This document shows positions 24,525 to 33,402 of a stretch of DNA of 64,000 bases, piece after piece. Both the position numbers and the translations under genes were made by a program. Origin of the DNA: Calditrichota bacterium (GTDB lineage: Bacteria; Calditrichota; Calditrichia; Calditrichales; J004). Location: contig JAJRVW010000114.1 in NCBI GenBank assembly GCA_024277115.1, positions 1 to 64,000 of the forward strand, written 5' to 3'. A model generated the notes under the pieces. The model saw nothing but the letters and a program-made list of their open reading frames with translations, ran no database searches and was not told the origin of the DNA. The stretch's first letter is position 1. Every line of letters begins with the position of its first letter.

Positions 24525-25040
24525 TTATACAAAAAGCTGTATATCTGATTCTGCCGCAAACTCTAAAAAGGTTGCCGCGCCACCAAGCTCAACACCATCA
24601 ATAAAATCATCTTTAGAAAAACCAAACACATCCATCGTCATTTGGCAACCAACAAGCTTTACACCACTTTCAACACAGATATCACGAAGCTGTTCTACCG
24701 TGGCAACACCCTTGTTTTTGAATGTTTTTTTCATCAGTGTAGTCGCCATACCTTCAAATCCCGGTACATTGCCCGCAAGAATATTTGGGATGGGCATATC
24801 AAAATTTTGTAAGGCCTTGGGGCCAAAAGGCATCTTCATTGGCATTGACGGGTTAGAAGCCGGCGAAACTTTTGCATCCAGTTTTTTCTTTAATAAGGCC
24901 AAACCATAGAAAGTAAAAAATATCTGCACTTCCATGTCCATAGCAACTGCCGTTGAGGCAAGGATAAAAGGCGGATAAGCCCAATCCAACGTTCCACGCG
25001 ATGCGATCAACGCCATTTTTTTTGTTCCAGAATCTGACAT
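24525..25040 (-). CDS. DsrE2-like sulfurtransferase protein
   Basis: The 171-residue DsrE/DsrF/DrsH-like protein has the DsrE2 pattern: 'SRGTLDWAYPPFILASTAVAM' near the N-terminus, a Pro/Met-rich insertion (about 60-85), and cysteines C122 and C132 ('DICVESGVKLVGCQMTMD'). C132 is the likely persulfide-bearing residue. DsrE2 is commonly encoded beside tusA in sulfur-oxidising bacteria and hands sulfane sulfur to TusA. Here tusA lies 13 bp upstream. A GGGGGAG ribosome-binding site precedes the ATG. Confidence 0.85.
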   Translation of the reverse strand: MSDSGTKKMALIASRGTLDWAYPPFILASTAVAMDMEVQIFFTFYGLALLKKKLDAKVSPASNPSMPMKMPFGPKALQNFDMPIPNILAGNVPGFEGMATTLMKKTFKNKGVATVEQLRDICVESGVKLVGCQMTMDVFGFSKDDFIDGVELGGAATFLEFAAESDIQLFV

Positions 25041-25053
25041 AACTCCCCCTAAA

Positions 25054-25290
25054 TTATTTTTTACGTATTATGAAAATGTAATCATTTCCATCTTGTTCAT
25101 GGCTAACCAGTTCATTACCGGTTCTTTTAGTCCATGCGTTCATATCGTTTGTTGAGCCTGGGTCAGTGGCTACCATTTTTAATGTTTCACCACTATTTAA
25201 ATTATCGATTGCCTTTTTTGTTTTTAAAATTGGCAACGGACAATTTAAACCTCTGCAATCAAGTTCTATGTTTACTTGCGTATCACTCAT
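25054..25290 (-). CDS. tusA: TusA-family sulfur carrier
   Basis: The 78-residue protein has the TusA motif 'LDCRGLNCPLPILKTKKA' with the sulfur-carrying cysteine C17 in 'CPxP'. TusA passes persulfide sulfur between DsrE-type proteins and the sHdr/LbpA machinery. It is the first gene of the long minus-strand block, with an 'AGGAAGGA' ribosome-binding site. A sigma-54-type promoter lies 54-69 bp upstream of the ATG. Confidence 0.95.
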   Translation of the reverse strand: MSDTQVNIELDCRGLNCPLPILKTKKAIDNLNSGETLKMVATDPGSTNDMNAWTKRTGNELVSHEQDGNDYIFIIRKK

Positions 25291-25343
25291 AATTTTTTCC
25301 TTCCTGAAAAAGATAGGCGTTGTGAGATTAGTAAACTTTCTAA

Positions 25344-25359
25344 TGCAAAAGATGTACCA
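25344..25359 (-). promoter_or_regulatory. Sigma-54 promoter upstream of tusA and the sHdr operon
   Basis: On the minus strand the sequence is TGGTAC-ATCTT-TTGCA. It has GG and GC exactly 10 bases apart, as required for -24/-12 elements, and differs from the consensus TGGCAC-N5-TTGCA by one base. Transcription would start near 25333, leaving a 5' leader of about 43 nt that carries the tusA ribosome-binding site. The adjacent operon encodes a GAFTGA-containing sigma-54 activator. A short inverted repeat, AGGGT-GAATTT-ACCCT at 25521-25536, lies about 190 bp upstream and could be an activator site, though it may equally be part of the activator gene's end. Confidence 0.75.
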
Positions 25360-25534
25360 CGTTTTTTAATTGGGGGGAGTTGTTGTATAAGTATACTAAG
25401 ATTGTTTGTAAAAACAAGGGAAATCAGGTTTTTTTCTTTAAATTAGAAAAAATATTATCCTTTATTTGTGTTCAGTTAATTTAATCCACGGGCAAGAATT
25501 ATGGTAAAAACACCTCACAAAGGGTGAATTTACC

Positions 25535-26950
25535 CTAAGATGGTTTTTGAATACTAGTGATGTAATCCCATTTTTTAAGATCATATTTCTTCATTTTTTC
25601 ACAGAAGTTTTTATAATGCATACCCGCATTTTTTGCTGCCTCACTTATATTTCCATTACATTTACTTAGCAAGCGGGTAATATATTCTCGCTCAAATTTT
25701 TCAAGAAGTTGATTTTTTAAAATATTAAAAGGAAGGTTTTCATTAATAAAATATTGATAATTTGTTGTTTCCGGATAGCGGATACATTTTGAAAGCGTCG
25801 CCGAGGATATTTCTTCTTCTTTCTCTTTTATAACAGCCCGCTCGATAACATTTTCCAGCTGACGGATATTTCCCGGCCAGGGATGGTCGACCAATAATTG
25901 AATGGCCTCGGCCGATATACTTTTTATATTGCGGTTAAATTTTTCAGAATATTTTGATAAAAAATGCATGGTTAAAAGTGGAATATCGTCTATTCTTTTC
26001 CTCAAGGGGGGCAATTCAACCGGGATAACATTTAATCGATAAAAAAGGTCTTCACGGAAATTTCCCTCAGCAACATCTTTATGCAACTGGCGGTTTGTGG
26101 CAGAAATGATCCGCACATCGACACTAAGGGTTTTATTACTGCCAACGCGTTCAAATTCACGCTCTTGTAAAACCCGTAACAATTTGGATTGGGTATTGGG
26201 AGAAATATCGCCCACTTCGTCTAAAAACAATGTTCCTTTATCTGCCTGCTCAAACCGGCCAATCCGTGCGGAAAGGGCCCCTGTAAAAGCGCCTTTTTCG
26301 TGACCAAAAAGTTCGCTCTCCAAAAGAGTTTCTGAAAGCGCAGCACAGTTTACCCGCACAAAAGTATTGTTTTTCCGGGGACTGTTGTAATGGATCGCCT
26401 TTGCAATCAATTCTTTACCGGTACCTGTTTCGCCATTTATTAACATGGTTGCATCTGTTTCTGCCACATCTGTGATTAAATCAAATATGGCCTGCATTTT
26501 TTCGTTTTTGCCAATAATCCGGTCAAAGCTATAAACCGATTTAATCTCCCTTCGAAGCCGTTCCACCTCTTTGCGCAAATTTTGTTGCTGTACAGCAATT
26601 TGCACTACGGAAAGCAGCTCATCATAATTAAGGGGTTTTGTAAGATAATTAACCGCGCCGTTATGCATGGCCGAAACAGCTTGCTCGATCGAACCATAAG
26701 CCGTTACAATTATTAACGGCACCTCAATATGATTTTCTTTCATTTTGGCAAGAAGTTCGAGGCCATTTAAATGGGGCATTAAATAATCTGTGATTATGGT
26801 ATCATAACTTTCCGCTTTGATTTTTTCAAGGGCAATTAATCCATCATCAGCCGTGTGCACTTCGTAGCCTTCCTTTAAAAGGTTTGCTTTCATTACTTTT
26901 AATATGGAAGGTTCATCATCAACAACAAGTAGTTTGTTTATTTTTCTCAT
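25535..26950 (-). CDS. Sigma-54-dependent response regulator, NtrC/AtoC family
   Basis: The 471-residue protein has a receiver domain (phosphorylation site D55 in 'IITDYLMP'), an AAA+ domain with Walker A 'GETGTGKE' (173-180), and the sigma-54 contact loop 'GAFTGA' (220-225). A C-terminal Fis-type HTH follows ('ISEAAKNAGMHYKNFCEKM'). It is co-transcribed with the histidine kinase just upstream (the kinase stop abuts the regulator ATG). Because its 3' end lies next to a sigma-54 promoter reading into the sHdr operon, that operon is the most likely target. Confidence 0.95.
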   Translation of the reverse strand: MRKINKLLVVDDEPSILKVMKANLLKEGYEVHTADDGLIALEKIKAESYDTIITDYLMPHLNGLELLAKMKENHIEVPLIIVTAYGSIEQAVSAMHNGAVNYLTKPLNYDELLSVVQIAVQQQNLRKEVERLRREIKSVYSFDRIIGKNEKMQAIFDLITDVAETDATMLINGETGTGKELIAKAIHYNSPRKNNTFVRVNCAALSETLLESELFGHEKGAFTGALSARIGRFEQADKGTLFLDEVGDISPNTQSKLLRVLQEREFERVGSNKTLSVDVRIISATNRQLHKDVAEGNFREDLFYRLNVIPVELPPLRKRIDDIPLLTMHFLSKYSEKFNRNIKSISAEAIQLLVDHPWPGNIRQLENVIERAVIKEKEEEISSATLSKCIRYPETTNYQYFINENLPFNILKNQLLEKFEREYITRLLSKCNGNISEAAKNAGMHYKNFCEKMKKYDLKKWDYITSIQKPS

Positions 26951-28432
26951 TTAATCTTCATCCAGGGGTAAGCTGATCACAGCCTCGGTACCTTTTTCTT
27001 TTGCCGGTTGCAGTACAAAGGAACCTTTATGATTGTCGACGATACGTTTGACAATCGTTAAGCCTAAGCCTGTTCCTTTTGTCTTGGTTGTAAAAAACGG
27101 TTTTAACAATTGGTCCATTTCCAGGTTTTTAATCCCTACTCCCGTATCCTTAAAACTGAGTTTTAAATTTTTTGGGCCCGCTTTGCCGTTAACTACTTCT
27201 TTCATAATTACAATTCGCAACAATCCGCCATTTTCCATGGCATCAATCGAGTTAAAAATAATATTAATAAAGGCTTGTTCAATTTGCCCTTCATTTATAA
27301 ATATGCCGGGTAAGTTTTCCTCGATATTCAGCTCAACGCGAATTTTTTTGCTCATCAATTGTGGCCGGGTAACCTGCAAAGCACGCTCAAGGACAGGCTG
27401 TACCGGGGCAATATTTAAGACATGTTCAAGGGGCTTAGAGAGCGACAACAATTGGGTCGTAACTGAGTTTACCCGCTCAACCTGCTCCTCAATCAAATCG
27501 AGATAACTTTTTGCTTCTGTATCGGAAATCTCGCCTTGCAGATAATGCGCAGCGCCTTTTATGGCATTTAGTGGATTTCGTACTTCGTGCGCTACTTTAC
27601 TGGCCATTTGACCAATATCGGCCAACCGACGTGAGTGTTCCAGGTCTGTACGCATTTTAACGGCTTCGGTCACATCCTTTACATATTCTAAAATCTGAAA
27701 AACTTTACCATCTTTGTCGTAAAGAGGAAAATTATGGACTTCAAATACTTTCTCCTCATTTTTTTCTCCAAAAGATTTTGTGCAAAAAGTATAGCGGGGT
27801 TTTCCTTTTTTAAACACGTCACCTGCATTACAAAAACTGCAATGTTCCGACGTTCCTGTGCACATCTGATAGCAATAATTGCCAACGAGATCACCCGTAG
27901 CAAAACCCATAATATTTTTCATGACCGGGTTTGAAGCAACAACTTTGAAGTCAAGATCAACTATCATTACACCATCGGGGATGCCATTAAAAATCGTTTC
28001 GAGTATTTTTGAGTTTTTTGTCATTTCCCGGGTTGCCCCCAGCGCATTTTCTTTGGCAATTGTAAGCTCGTTGATATTTGTCCGTAAACTTTCCACCATG
28101 TGATTAAAGCCATCACGTAAAATATCCATCTCATCTACAAAAGTCCTGTCCGGAAGCTGTTTGATAGAAATATCAAGGTTGCCATTACGCACAGCATTTA
28201 CCTGCCTGGTAAGTGACACGACCGGGCGGATCATAATCCGGGAAAAAATCAGAACGGATAAAACGCCAATAAAAATATAGCCAAGGGATATATAAACTAT
28301 ATATTGCTGTACATTTTGCCCATTCGACTGAACGAGATAAGAAAGAATTATTGCGCCCAGCACGACAATCAGGACAACGCTTGCGATGCTAAGCAGGAGG
28401 AATTTATATTTTAAGCCGGCCTTCTTAAACAT
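26951..28432 (-). CDS. Membrane sensor histidine kinase with HAMP and cysteine-containing PAS domain
   Basis: I start this at the ATG at 28432, giving 493 residues; a longer frame would need a TTG at 28510. There are two N-terminal membrane segments (about 8-30 and 42-62), a HAMP region and a PAS domain with a C-x3-C-x6-C-x2-C motif ('CYQMCTGTSEHCSFC'). After these come a HisKA domain with the 'HEVRNPL' H-box and an ATPase domain ('GTGLGLTIVKRI'). There is almost no periplasmic domain, so the signal is probably sensed in the membrane or by the PAS cysteines. It is the cognate kinase of the downstream regulator. Confidence 0.9.
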   Translation of the reverse strand: MFKKAGLKYKFLLLSIASVVLIVVLGAIILSYLVQSNGQNVQQYIVYISLGYIFIGVLSVLIFSRIMIRPVVSLTRQVNAVRNGNLDISIKQLPDRTFVDEMDILRDGFNHMVESLRTNINELTIAKENALGATREMTKNSKILETIFNGIPDGVMIVDLDFKVVASNPVMKNIMGFATGDLVGNYCYQMCTGTSEHCSFCNAGDVFKKGKPRYTFCTKSFGEKNEEKVFEVHNFPLYDKDGKVFQILEYVKDVTEAVKMRTDLEHSRRLADIGQMASKVAHEVRNPLNAIKGAAHYLQGEISDTEAKSYLDLIEEQVERVNSVTTQLLSLSKPLEHVLNIAPVQPVLERALQVTRPQLMSKKIRVELNIEENLPGIFINEGQIEQAFINIIFNSIDAMENGGLLRIVIMKEVVNGKAGPKNLKLSFKDTGVGIKNLEMDQLLKPFFTTKTKGTGLGLTIVKRIVDNHKGSFVLQPAKEKGTEAVISLPLDED

Positions 28433-28545
28433 GGGTTTTCCGTATGATTTAATAATCTGACACGGATATAATATAAATTGATTTTTTAATATACTGAAAT
28501 TCTTTTGCAAAATGTATTAATGGGCGTAATTACATTGTGGCAAAA

Positions 28546-29406
28546 TTACTCAGTGAGGTTCTTGACTTGTTTTTCAAAGTTCACGCCGGAAGAATGGGTC
28601 AGCAATTCTTGCAATTCGTTGGAATCGCCCTTTTGCATGGAAATAACCCTATCCGAAACATTTTTCTCATTCCGCATACCGTAGAGAGTAATATCTAGTA
28701 TCATGTGGTTTGTAGCAATATCAACGATGGCCGTATTATGCGTCCAGGCTGTTTTTTTAGGGAACCTGTTATCTGCCTCGCCCATAATTAACTCTTGCTG
28801 GTCGACCACCATAATAATTTTATGGTCCCAAAATTTTTCCAGGTCTTCCTCGGGCAACCCATAGCTGTAAGTGCATTCTGCCGGCAAATGGAGCTCCGTA
28901 AAGGAAAAAGCAATTATTGTTACGCCGCGGTTAAAAGCCCGCTCGATCTCTTTTTTAAGTAAGTCGGCCTCACGCTGCCAAATGGAAACATAGATTGATT
29001 TTTCAGCCCGGTCGATCATTTCCCTGGCCTTATGAATCATATTTTCATAGCCAACAATATTCCACAAATGGCCCGGTTCAACCGAGGTTTCAAATTTTTC
29101 CATAGAACTGCGTACATCGTCAATCCGTTCCTTAAACTGCCGTTCAAGCAAATCGAATAATTGATCGGGAGGCAAGGGCATATATTTTTTGGGTTCCGTA
29201 TAAAGCCCATTTACAGCGCCTAAATTTTCCAGCTTACGGATTGTGTCATAAATGGCCGAACGCGGTACACCGGAATTATTGCTTAGCTCATAACGGGTGG
29301 CTGGGTGATTTTGCAGTAATGAAATATAGGCCTTTGCTTCATAGACTGTAAAGCCAAGTTTTTTCATACGTTGGGCGATATCATCAAAAGGCATTTGTTT
29401 CTCCAT
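28546..29406 (-). CDS. TrmB-family transcriptional regulator
   Basis: The 286-residue protein has an N-terminal winged helix typical of TrmB ('KKLGFTVYEAKAYISLLQ', 'SGVPRSAIYDTIRKLENLG'), a coiled-coil linker and a C-terminal phospholipase-D-like ligand domain (about 110-280). TrmB proteins usually sense sugars and control sugar transport. The second ATG, at 29394, is preceded by GGAG and may be the true start. It follows the esterase-like lipoprotein gene by 6 bp and lies upstream of the two-component genes. Confidence 0.85.
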   Translation of the reverse strand: MEKQMPFDDIAQRMKKLGFTVYEAKAYISLLQNHPATRYELSNNSGVPRSAIYDTIRKLENLGAVNGLYTEPKKYMPLPPDQLFDLLERQFKERIDDVRSSMEKFETSVEPGHLWNIVGYENMIHKAREMIDRAEKSIYVSIWQREADLLKKEIERAFNRGVTIIAFSFTELHLPAECTYSYGLPEEDLEKFWDHKIIMVVDQQELIMGEADNRFPKKTAWTHNTAIVDIATNHMILDITLYGMRNEKNVSDRVISMQKGDSNELQELLTHSSGVNFEKQVKNLTE

Positions 29407-29412
29407 TTTTCT

Positions 29413-30609
29413 CTAAAGCGCTTGCTCAATTTTACCGGGCAGATTTGGCATTGCTACCGAATCCGCCGAATTTAATAAAAAAACCAAGGCATTATCCAGG
29501 TGGGCCTGCCAGTTTCCCCAGGCATGACCTTCGTTATGTTTATCGATTCTCACGATTACTGCTTTTTCTTTAAAATATTTTATTAAAGAAGAATCAAAAC
29601 TATTTTTTTCGAAAAGGCCGTAATCAAAAAATAATTTTTTCTCCGATAAATTAACCCGCTTTAATTCCGTTGTTATTTTTGAGCTATCAACCCAAAATGA
29701 AGGCGATTGGCCAAATACACCCTCAAGTTGATTGCTATAATCTTTAAGTGCATAAAAAGCTGTAAGCCCGCCAAGGGAAGCGCCACCGAAGAAAGTTTTA
29801 CTTTTATCATTAATTTTAAATTTTTTTTGGGCCAACGGCACTATTTCTTTAAAAACGATTTCCAAATATGCATCATTTAACCAGTATTCTTTCATCCGAT
29901 TTATCGGGTTAATAAACAGGGCATAACACGCCGGTATTTTTTTTTCTTCAATCAGATTATCTAAAATAATATTGGCCTGGGCAAAAGATAAATAATCACC
30001 CCCATCATTAAAAATAATCAACGGAGAAGACACACTGACCGACGGGTGTTTATACAAAACTACCAACCGTTGATCCTTCTTTGATTTACCCCCAAATAAA
30101 ATTGTATCGAGGGCTGTATAATTTTGAAAACGCCGTGCTAATATCTCAACCGGAAATTGATAATCGGGCATAAGCAAAAGTGAATTCTCACCTAACCCAC
30201 CCCGCGTGGTTTTTTCATTAAGAGGATCAAGAATATATTTTTTATCCACAATAAATTTATACTCCAGACGGGCATCTGACGAAAATGTTTTTTCCAGATA
30301 ATAGTAACTGGTCCCAATTATCCTTAGCATTTGGGATTCGTTTTGTGCCCAGTGATTCATGTCGCCCGTTAAATAAACAGGAATATCTTTTTTGTTCTGA
30401 TAAATAAAATAAACTTTCCCACCTTCAACTACCGGCTTGGCTGTTTGCTTATTAAGCCAGGATTGCAACTCACTCTCCCTTTTGGCCTCGGGCAGATCGC
30501 CCAGGCGGTATAACAAGGCCAGAAAGGAGTCCTCTGAGGATTGACAACCAGAAAGAAGAAAAATCAGACTGAGACAAGATATTATAAATTTAATACTAAT
30601 TATTTGCAT
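29413..30609 (-). CDS. Esterase-like lipoprotein with N-terminal CBM48-like domain
   Basis: The 398-residue protein has a lipoprotein signal ('FLLSGC', Cys 22), a CBM48/E-set-like domain (about 60-150, 'PVYLTGDMNHW') and an enterochelin-esterase/Fes-type alpha/beta-hydrolase domain with the nucleophile motif 'GGASLGG' (near 276). The C-terminal His would lie in 'NEGHAWGNW'. Such proteins hydrolyse ester bonds on sugars or siderophores; in this carbohydrate locus a sugar ester is more likely. It is probably anchored in the membrane facing the periplasm. Confidence 0.8.
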   Translation of the reverse strand: MQIISIKFIISCLSLIFLLSGCQSSEDSFLALLYRLGDLPEAKRESELQSWLNKQTAKPVVEGGKVYFIYQNKKDIPVYLTGDMNHWAQNESQMLRIIGTSYYYLEKTFSSDARLEYKFIVDKKYILDPLNEKTTRGGLGENSLLLMPDYQFPVEILARRFQNYTALDTILFGGKSKKDQRLVVLYKHPSVSVSSPLIIFNDGGDYLSFAQANIILDNLIEEKKIPACYALFINPINRMKEYWLNDAYLEIVFKEIVPLAQKKFKINDKSKTFFGGASLGGLTAFYALKDYSNQLEGVFGQSPSFWVDSSKITTELKRVNLSEKKLFFDYGLFEKNSFDSSLIKYFKEKAVIVRIDKHNEGHAWGNWQAHLDNALVFLLNSADSVAMPNLPGKIEQAL

Positions 30610-30868
30610 AGCTATATACTTATACTTTCGGACACCTATATTTAATTTGTGGATAACTTGTGGATAAAATACCTACATCCGTGGTCATTTTTTACACGCC
30701 ACCCTTCCACCCTTAAAAAATCAATGTATTAAAAACGTATAAATCTTTGTTTTTATGACATTTACAGTGAATGTATGAAATTTGTGTGAACAATTTATTT
30801 TTAAAATCCAGAAATACAACACAACACCTGCAAATTCACATAGTGTGCATAAGTACATCTTTTCGACA

Positions 30869-32683
30869 CTAATCCTCGACCTTCACTTCTGACGATAAGT
30901 GGCGGAACCAGTTAAAATAAAGCCCGATGGATAAAGCGGCCAATATCAATGCCAGCCATGTAAACTGATCCCATCTTTTAAGGATAACAGCCATGCCGGT
31001 CAAAAACAGAACAACCTGCCAGGGAACTGCCAAAAATGTCGACAAAATATCCCGTCTATTTTCTTTATTAATTTGATTCAATGTTTCGCTTTGAATCTTT
31101 TTACGAATGGGTCCCCAAAAGCCAAAAGGCCGTGTGCGTTTATAAAATTCCAACAAAACCGATTCATCTGTCGGGGTAGCGGCATAAGTCCCGATTATCA
31201 TACCAGCCAGGGAAGAAACCGTGGCAATAGTAAAGGCATAATATTCCGGTATTTCCGGAAGAAAAATCCGTTGTAAAACCGCAGCGATCATACCGGCAGC
31301 CGTTCCGGCGGCAAAGCCATAGCCATTCATACGCCACCAGTACCAGCGTGCTAAAGTTGGGATCAATAATCCTGCTCCAAGACTTGATGTTATCCAACCC
31401 CAGATTTCATTGATGTTATTTATCAACAACATAAAACCTAACCCCAAAACTACAAGAATAACTGATGACCAGCGGCTATGTGACATAAGTTGTTTTTCTG
31501 TTGCATCTGGATTGATGTATTGCTTATAAATATCTTTAACCCAATATGCCGCGCCCGCATTTACTGTGGAATCGAACGTGGACATCGCAGCAGCCATAAG
31601 CCCCGCTACAAGCAATCCTTTAATACCGATCGGGACGAGCTGATTAATAACAACGGGCAAAACGGTTTCGGGGTCTTGTATAACACCTTGCTGGCTGCCA
31701 AGTACAACGCCCATCGTGGCAATAGCAACAATAAATGGCCAACGAAAAGCGAGTAAGGTTGTCCAAAATAATGAGAGCAAACCGGATTCACGGTCACTGC
31801 GCGAAGCAAAAAAGCGTTGGATCATATACTGGCTCGTTCCGCCACTACCTTCGATGGTTACTTTTACAAGATAAAACAGAATGGCTATGCCAAATAAATT
31901 ATAAATGGAATACGCTGACATCTCCGGCATTTCTAAAGTCCATGATGGCCACAAACTAGTCCAGGCATCGCGTGTTGTCTCGAGGGCCATAAAAGTACCG
32001 TCACGCATCGGAACTGAAATTTGAAACACTTCCGGCAGGTCAAACTGAAAGAAAGCTATGGCGCATACGAAAATTATTGTCATAAATATCAGTACACCTT
32101 GAAAAACATCAGTCCAAACTACACCGTACAAGCCCGAAGCAACCGTATAAATCATTGCCAAAACAATCATTAATGTGGCTGCCCAAAACTGCGAGGACAA
32201 ACCCATAAATTCTGGAATACCCAAAAATTCGGCAACAAATTTACCTGAACCAATTGCAAAATAAGTAATCATGGCAACGGTCATTATTAAAATAGAAACT
32301 GCCGCAATGAGCCGTGCAAAATCCCCTTGTTTGTCTTTTCCAAAGCGAAAATGCATCCATTCGGCCAATGTCATCACAAGGGCACGGCGGTTCCATTTGC
32401 CCTGAAATATCATAAGAAAGGCCATGATTAAAGTAACCCCACCGCGTATTTCGATAAAAAACCCAGCCGCGCCCAAGGCAAAAATAAAAGCTGTATTTAT
32501 CATGGTCCCGCTAATATCTAAATTGGACGACATTCCGGAGGCGCCCAAGGCCCACCATGGTATACCGCGTTCGCCCAGGAAGTAGGAGTTTATACTGCTG
32601 GATGCTTTTCGTTGGAAATAAACACCAACACCTATCATCCCAATTAAATATACAATTACAATTACATAATCGATCGTAGCCAC
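30869..32683 (-). CDS. Sodium:solute symporter (SSS family)
   Basis: The 604-residue membrane protein has about 13-14 hydrophobic helices. SSS-type features are the N-terminal 'YLIGMIGVGVYFQRKASS', 'YFLGERGIPWWALGASGMSSNLD' and the helix-break region 'GGTSQYMIQRFFASRS'. The substrate is probably a sugar or small organic solute, given the TrmB regulator and amylases nearby, but specificity cannot be read. A 259 bp gap with no visible gene separates it from the esterase gene. Confidence 0.9.
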   Translation of the reverse strand: MATIDYVIVIVYLIGMIGVGVYFQRKASSSINSYFLGERGIPWWALGASGMSSNLDISGTMINTAFIFALGAAGFFIEIRGGVTLIMAFLMIFQGKWNRRALVMTLAEWMHFRFGKDKQGDFARLIAAVSILIMTVAMITYFAIGSGKFVAEFLGIPEFMGLSSQFWAATLMIVLAMIYTVASGLYGVVWTDVFQGVLIFMTIIFVCAIAFFQFDLPEVFQISVPMRDGTFMALETTRDAWTSLWPSWTLEMPEMSAYSIYNLFGIAILFYLVKVTIEGSGGTSQYMIQRFFASRSDRESGLLSLFWTTLLAFRWPFIVAIATMGVVLGSQQGVIQDPETVLPVVINQLVPIGIKGLLVAGLMAAAMSTFDSTVNAGAAYWVKDIYKQYINPDATEKQLMSHSRWSSVILVVLGLGFMLLINNINEIWGWITSSLGAGLLIPTLARWYWWRMNGYGFAAGTAAGMIAAVLQRIFLPEIPEYYAFTIATVSSLAGMIIGTYAATPTDESVLLEFYKRTRPFGFWGPIRKKIQSETLNQINKENRRDILSTFLAVPWQVVLFLTGMAVILKRWDQFTWLALILAALSIGLYFNWFRHLSSEVKVED

Positions 32684-32736
32684 TGGTTGCTCCTTATTTA
32701 GTGGAAAATTGATGCGTTAACTTTGAAATAACTTGC

Positions 32737-33291
32737 TTAATCTGCCTTGTCCTGTCCTGCCAGTTCCTGTACGTGTGCTTTTAGTTTTAACAAACCTGGA
32801 AAATTTGGAGAAAGTTTTTGTAAAAGCCCCAGAGATTCTAATGATTGAGCATACTGTTTATTCATAAAATAGGCCCCGCCCAAATTAAACAGTAGCTGCT
32901 TATCTCGATTATTTTTCCGGGCAGCCGTTTCTAAATAGTGGATTGCTTTGGGAATCTCCTTTTTTGAAAGAAGGATTTGGCCCAACCATTTGTTGGCATA
33001 AAAACTATTTTCAAACTTCAGGGATTCCGTCAAGAAACTACCCGCACGTTCATATCGGTTCATCTTAATCAGCATTTCCGCCGCTTTTAGATAAGGCGAT
33101 GCATTATTCGGTGTAATCTGGGTCAGGGCATTGTACTCTTTATAGGCCGCTTCATAATTTCTTTGTTTGGTAAAATACTGTGCCAGTTCTACATGGCCAC
33201 GCTCCAGGGTGTATTTTTTGTTTTTCCATATTTTAAAGGCCATGGAGTCTATTCTGTTTTTTGGCTGATAATTGCTCACAACCGTGTTCAC
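32737..33291 (-). CDS. TPR region, C-terminal part of the SGNH-TPR gene (split by in-frame TAA)
   Basis: The open frame, from a GTG, encodes 184 residues with several tetratricopeptide repeats ('AAYKEYNALTQITPNNASPY', 'AIHYLETAARKNNRDKQLL'). It is in the same frame as the SGNH gene upstream. The 37 codons between that gene's TAA (33403-33405) and this GTG are also open and read as coherent protein ('RFTELDSSLAALKIKILKGG'). It is therefore most likely the C-terminal half of a single SGNH-TPR protein rather than an independent gene. Confidence 0.7.
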   Translation of the reverse strand: MNTVVSNYQPKNRIDSMAFKIWKNKKYTLERGHVELAQYFTKQRNYEAAYKEYNALTQITPNNASPYLKAAEMLIKMNRYERAGSFLTESLKFENSFYANKWLGQILLSKKEIPKAIHYLETAARKNNRDKQLLFNLGGAYFMNKQYAQSLESLGLLQKLSPNFPGLLKLKAHVQELAGQDKAD

Positions 33292-33402
33292 TACCGAACG
33301 GTTTTTAAAAGGCCAGCCTCCTTTTAAAATTTTAATTTTTAGTGCGGCAAGGCTGCTGTCCAGTTCTGTAAACCTAAAACTTTTATCCTGACTGTCCTTT
33401 TT

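Noticed and set aside
24439-24909. A 156-residue plus-strand open frame
   Set aside because: It runs antisense through the DsrE2-like gene, whose conserved residues are on the minus strand, and has no ribosome-binding site or recognisable motif.
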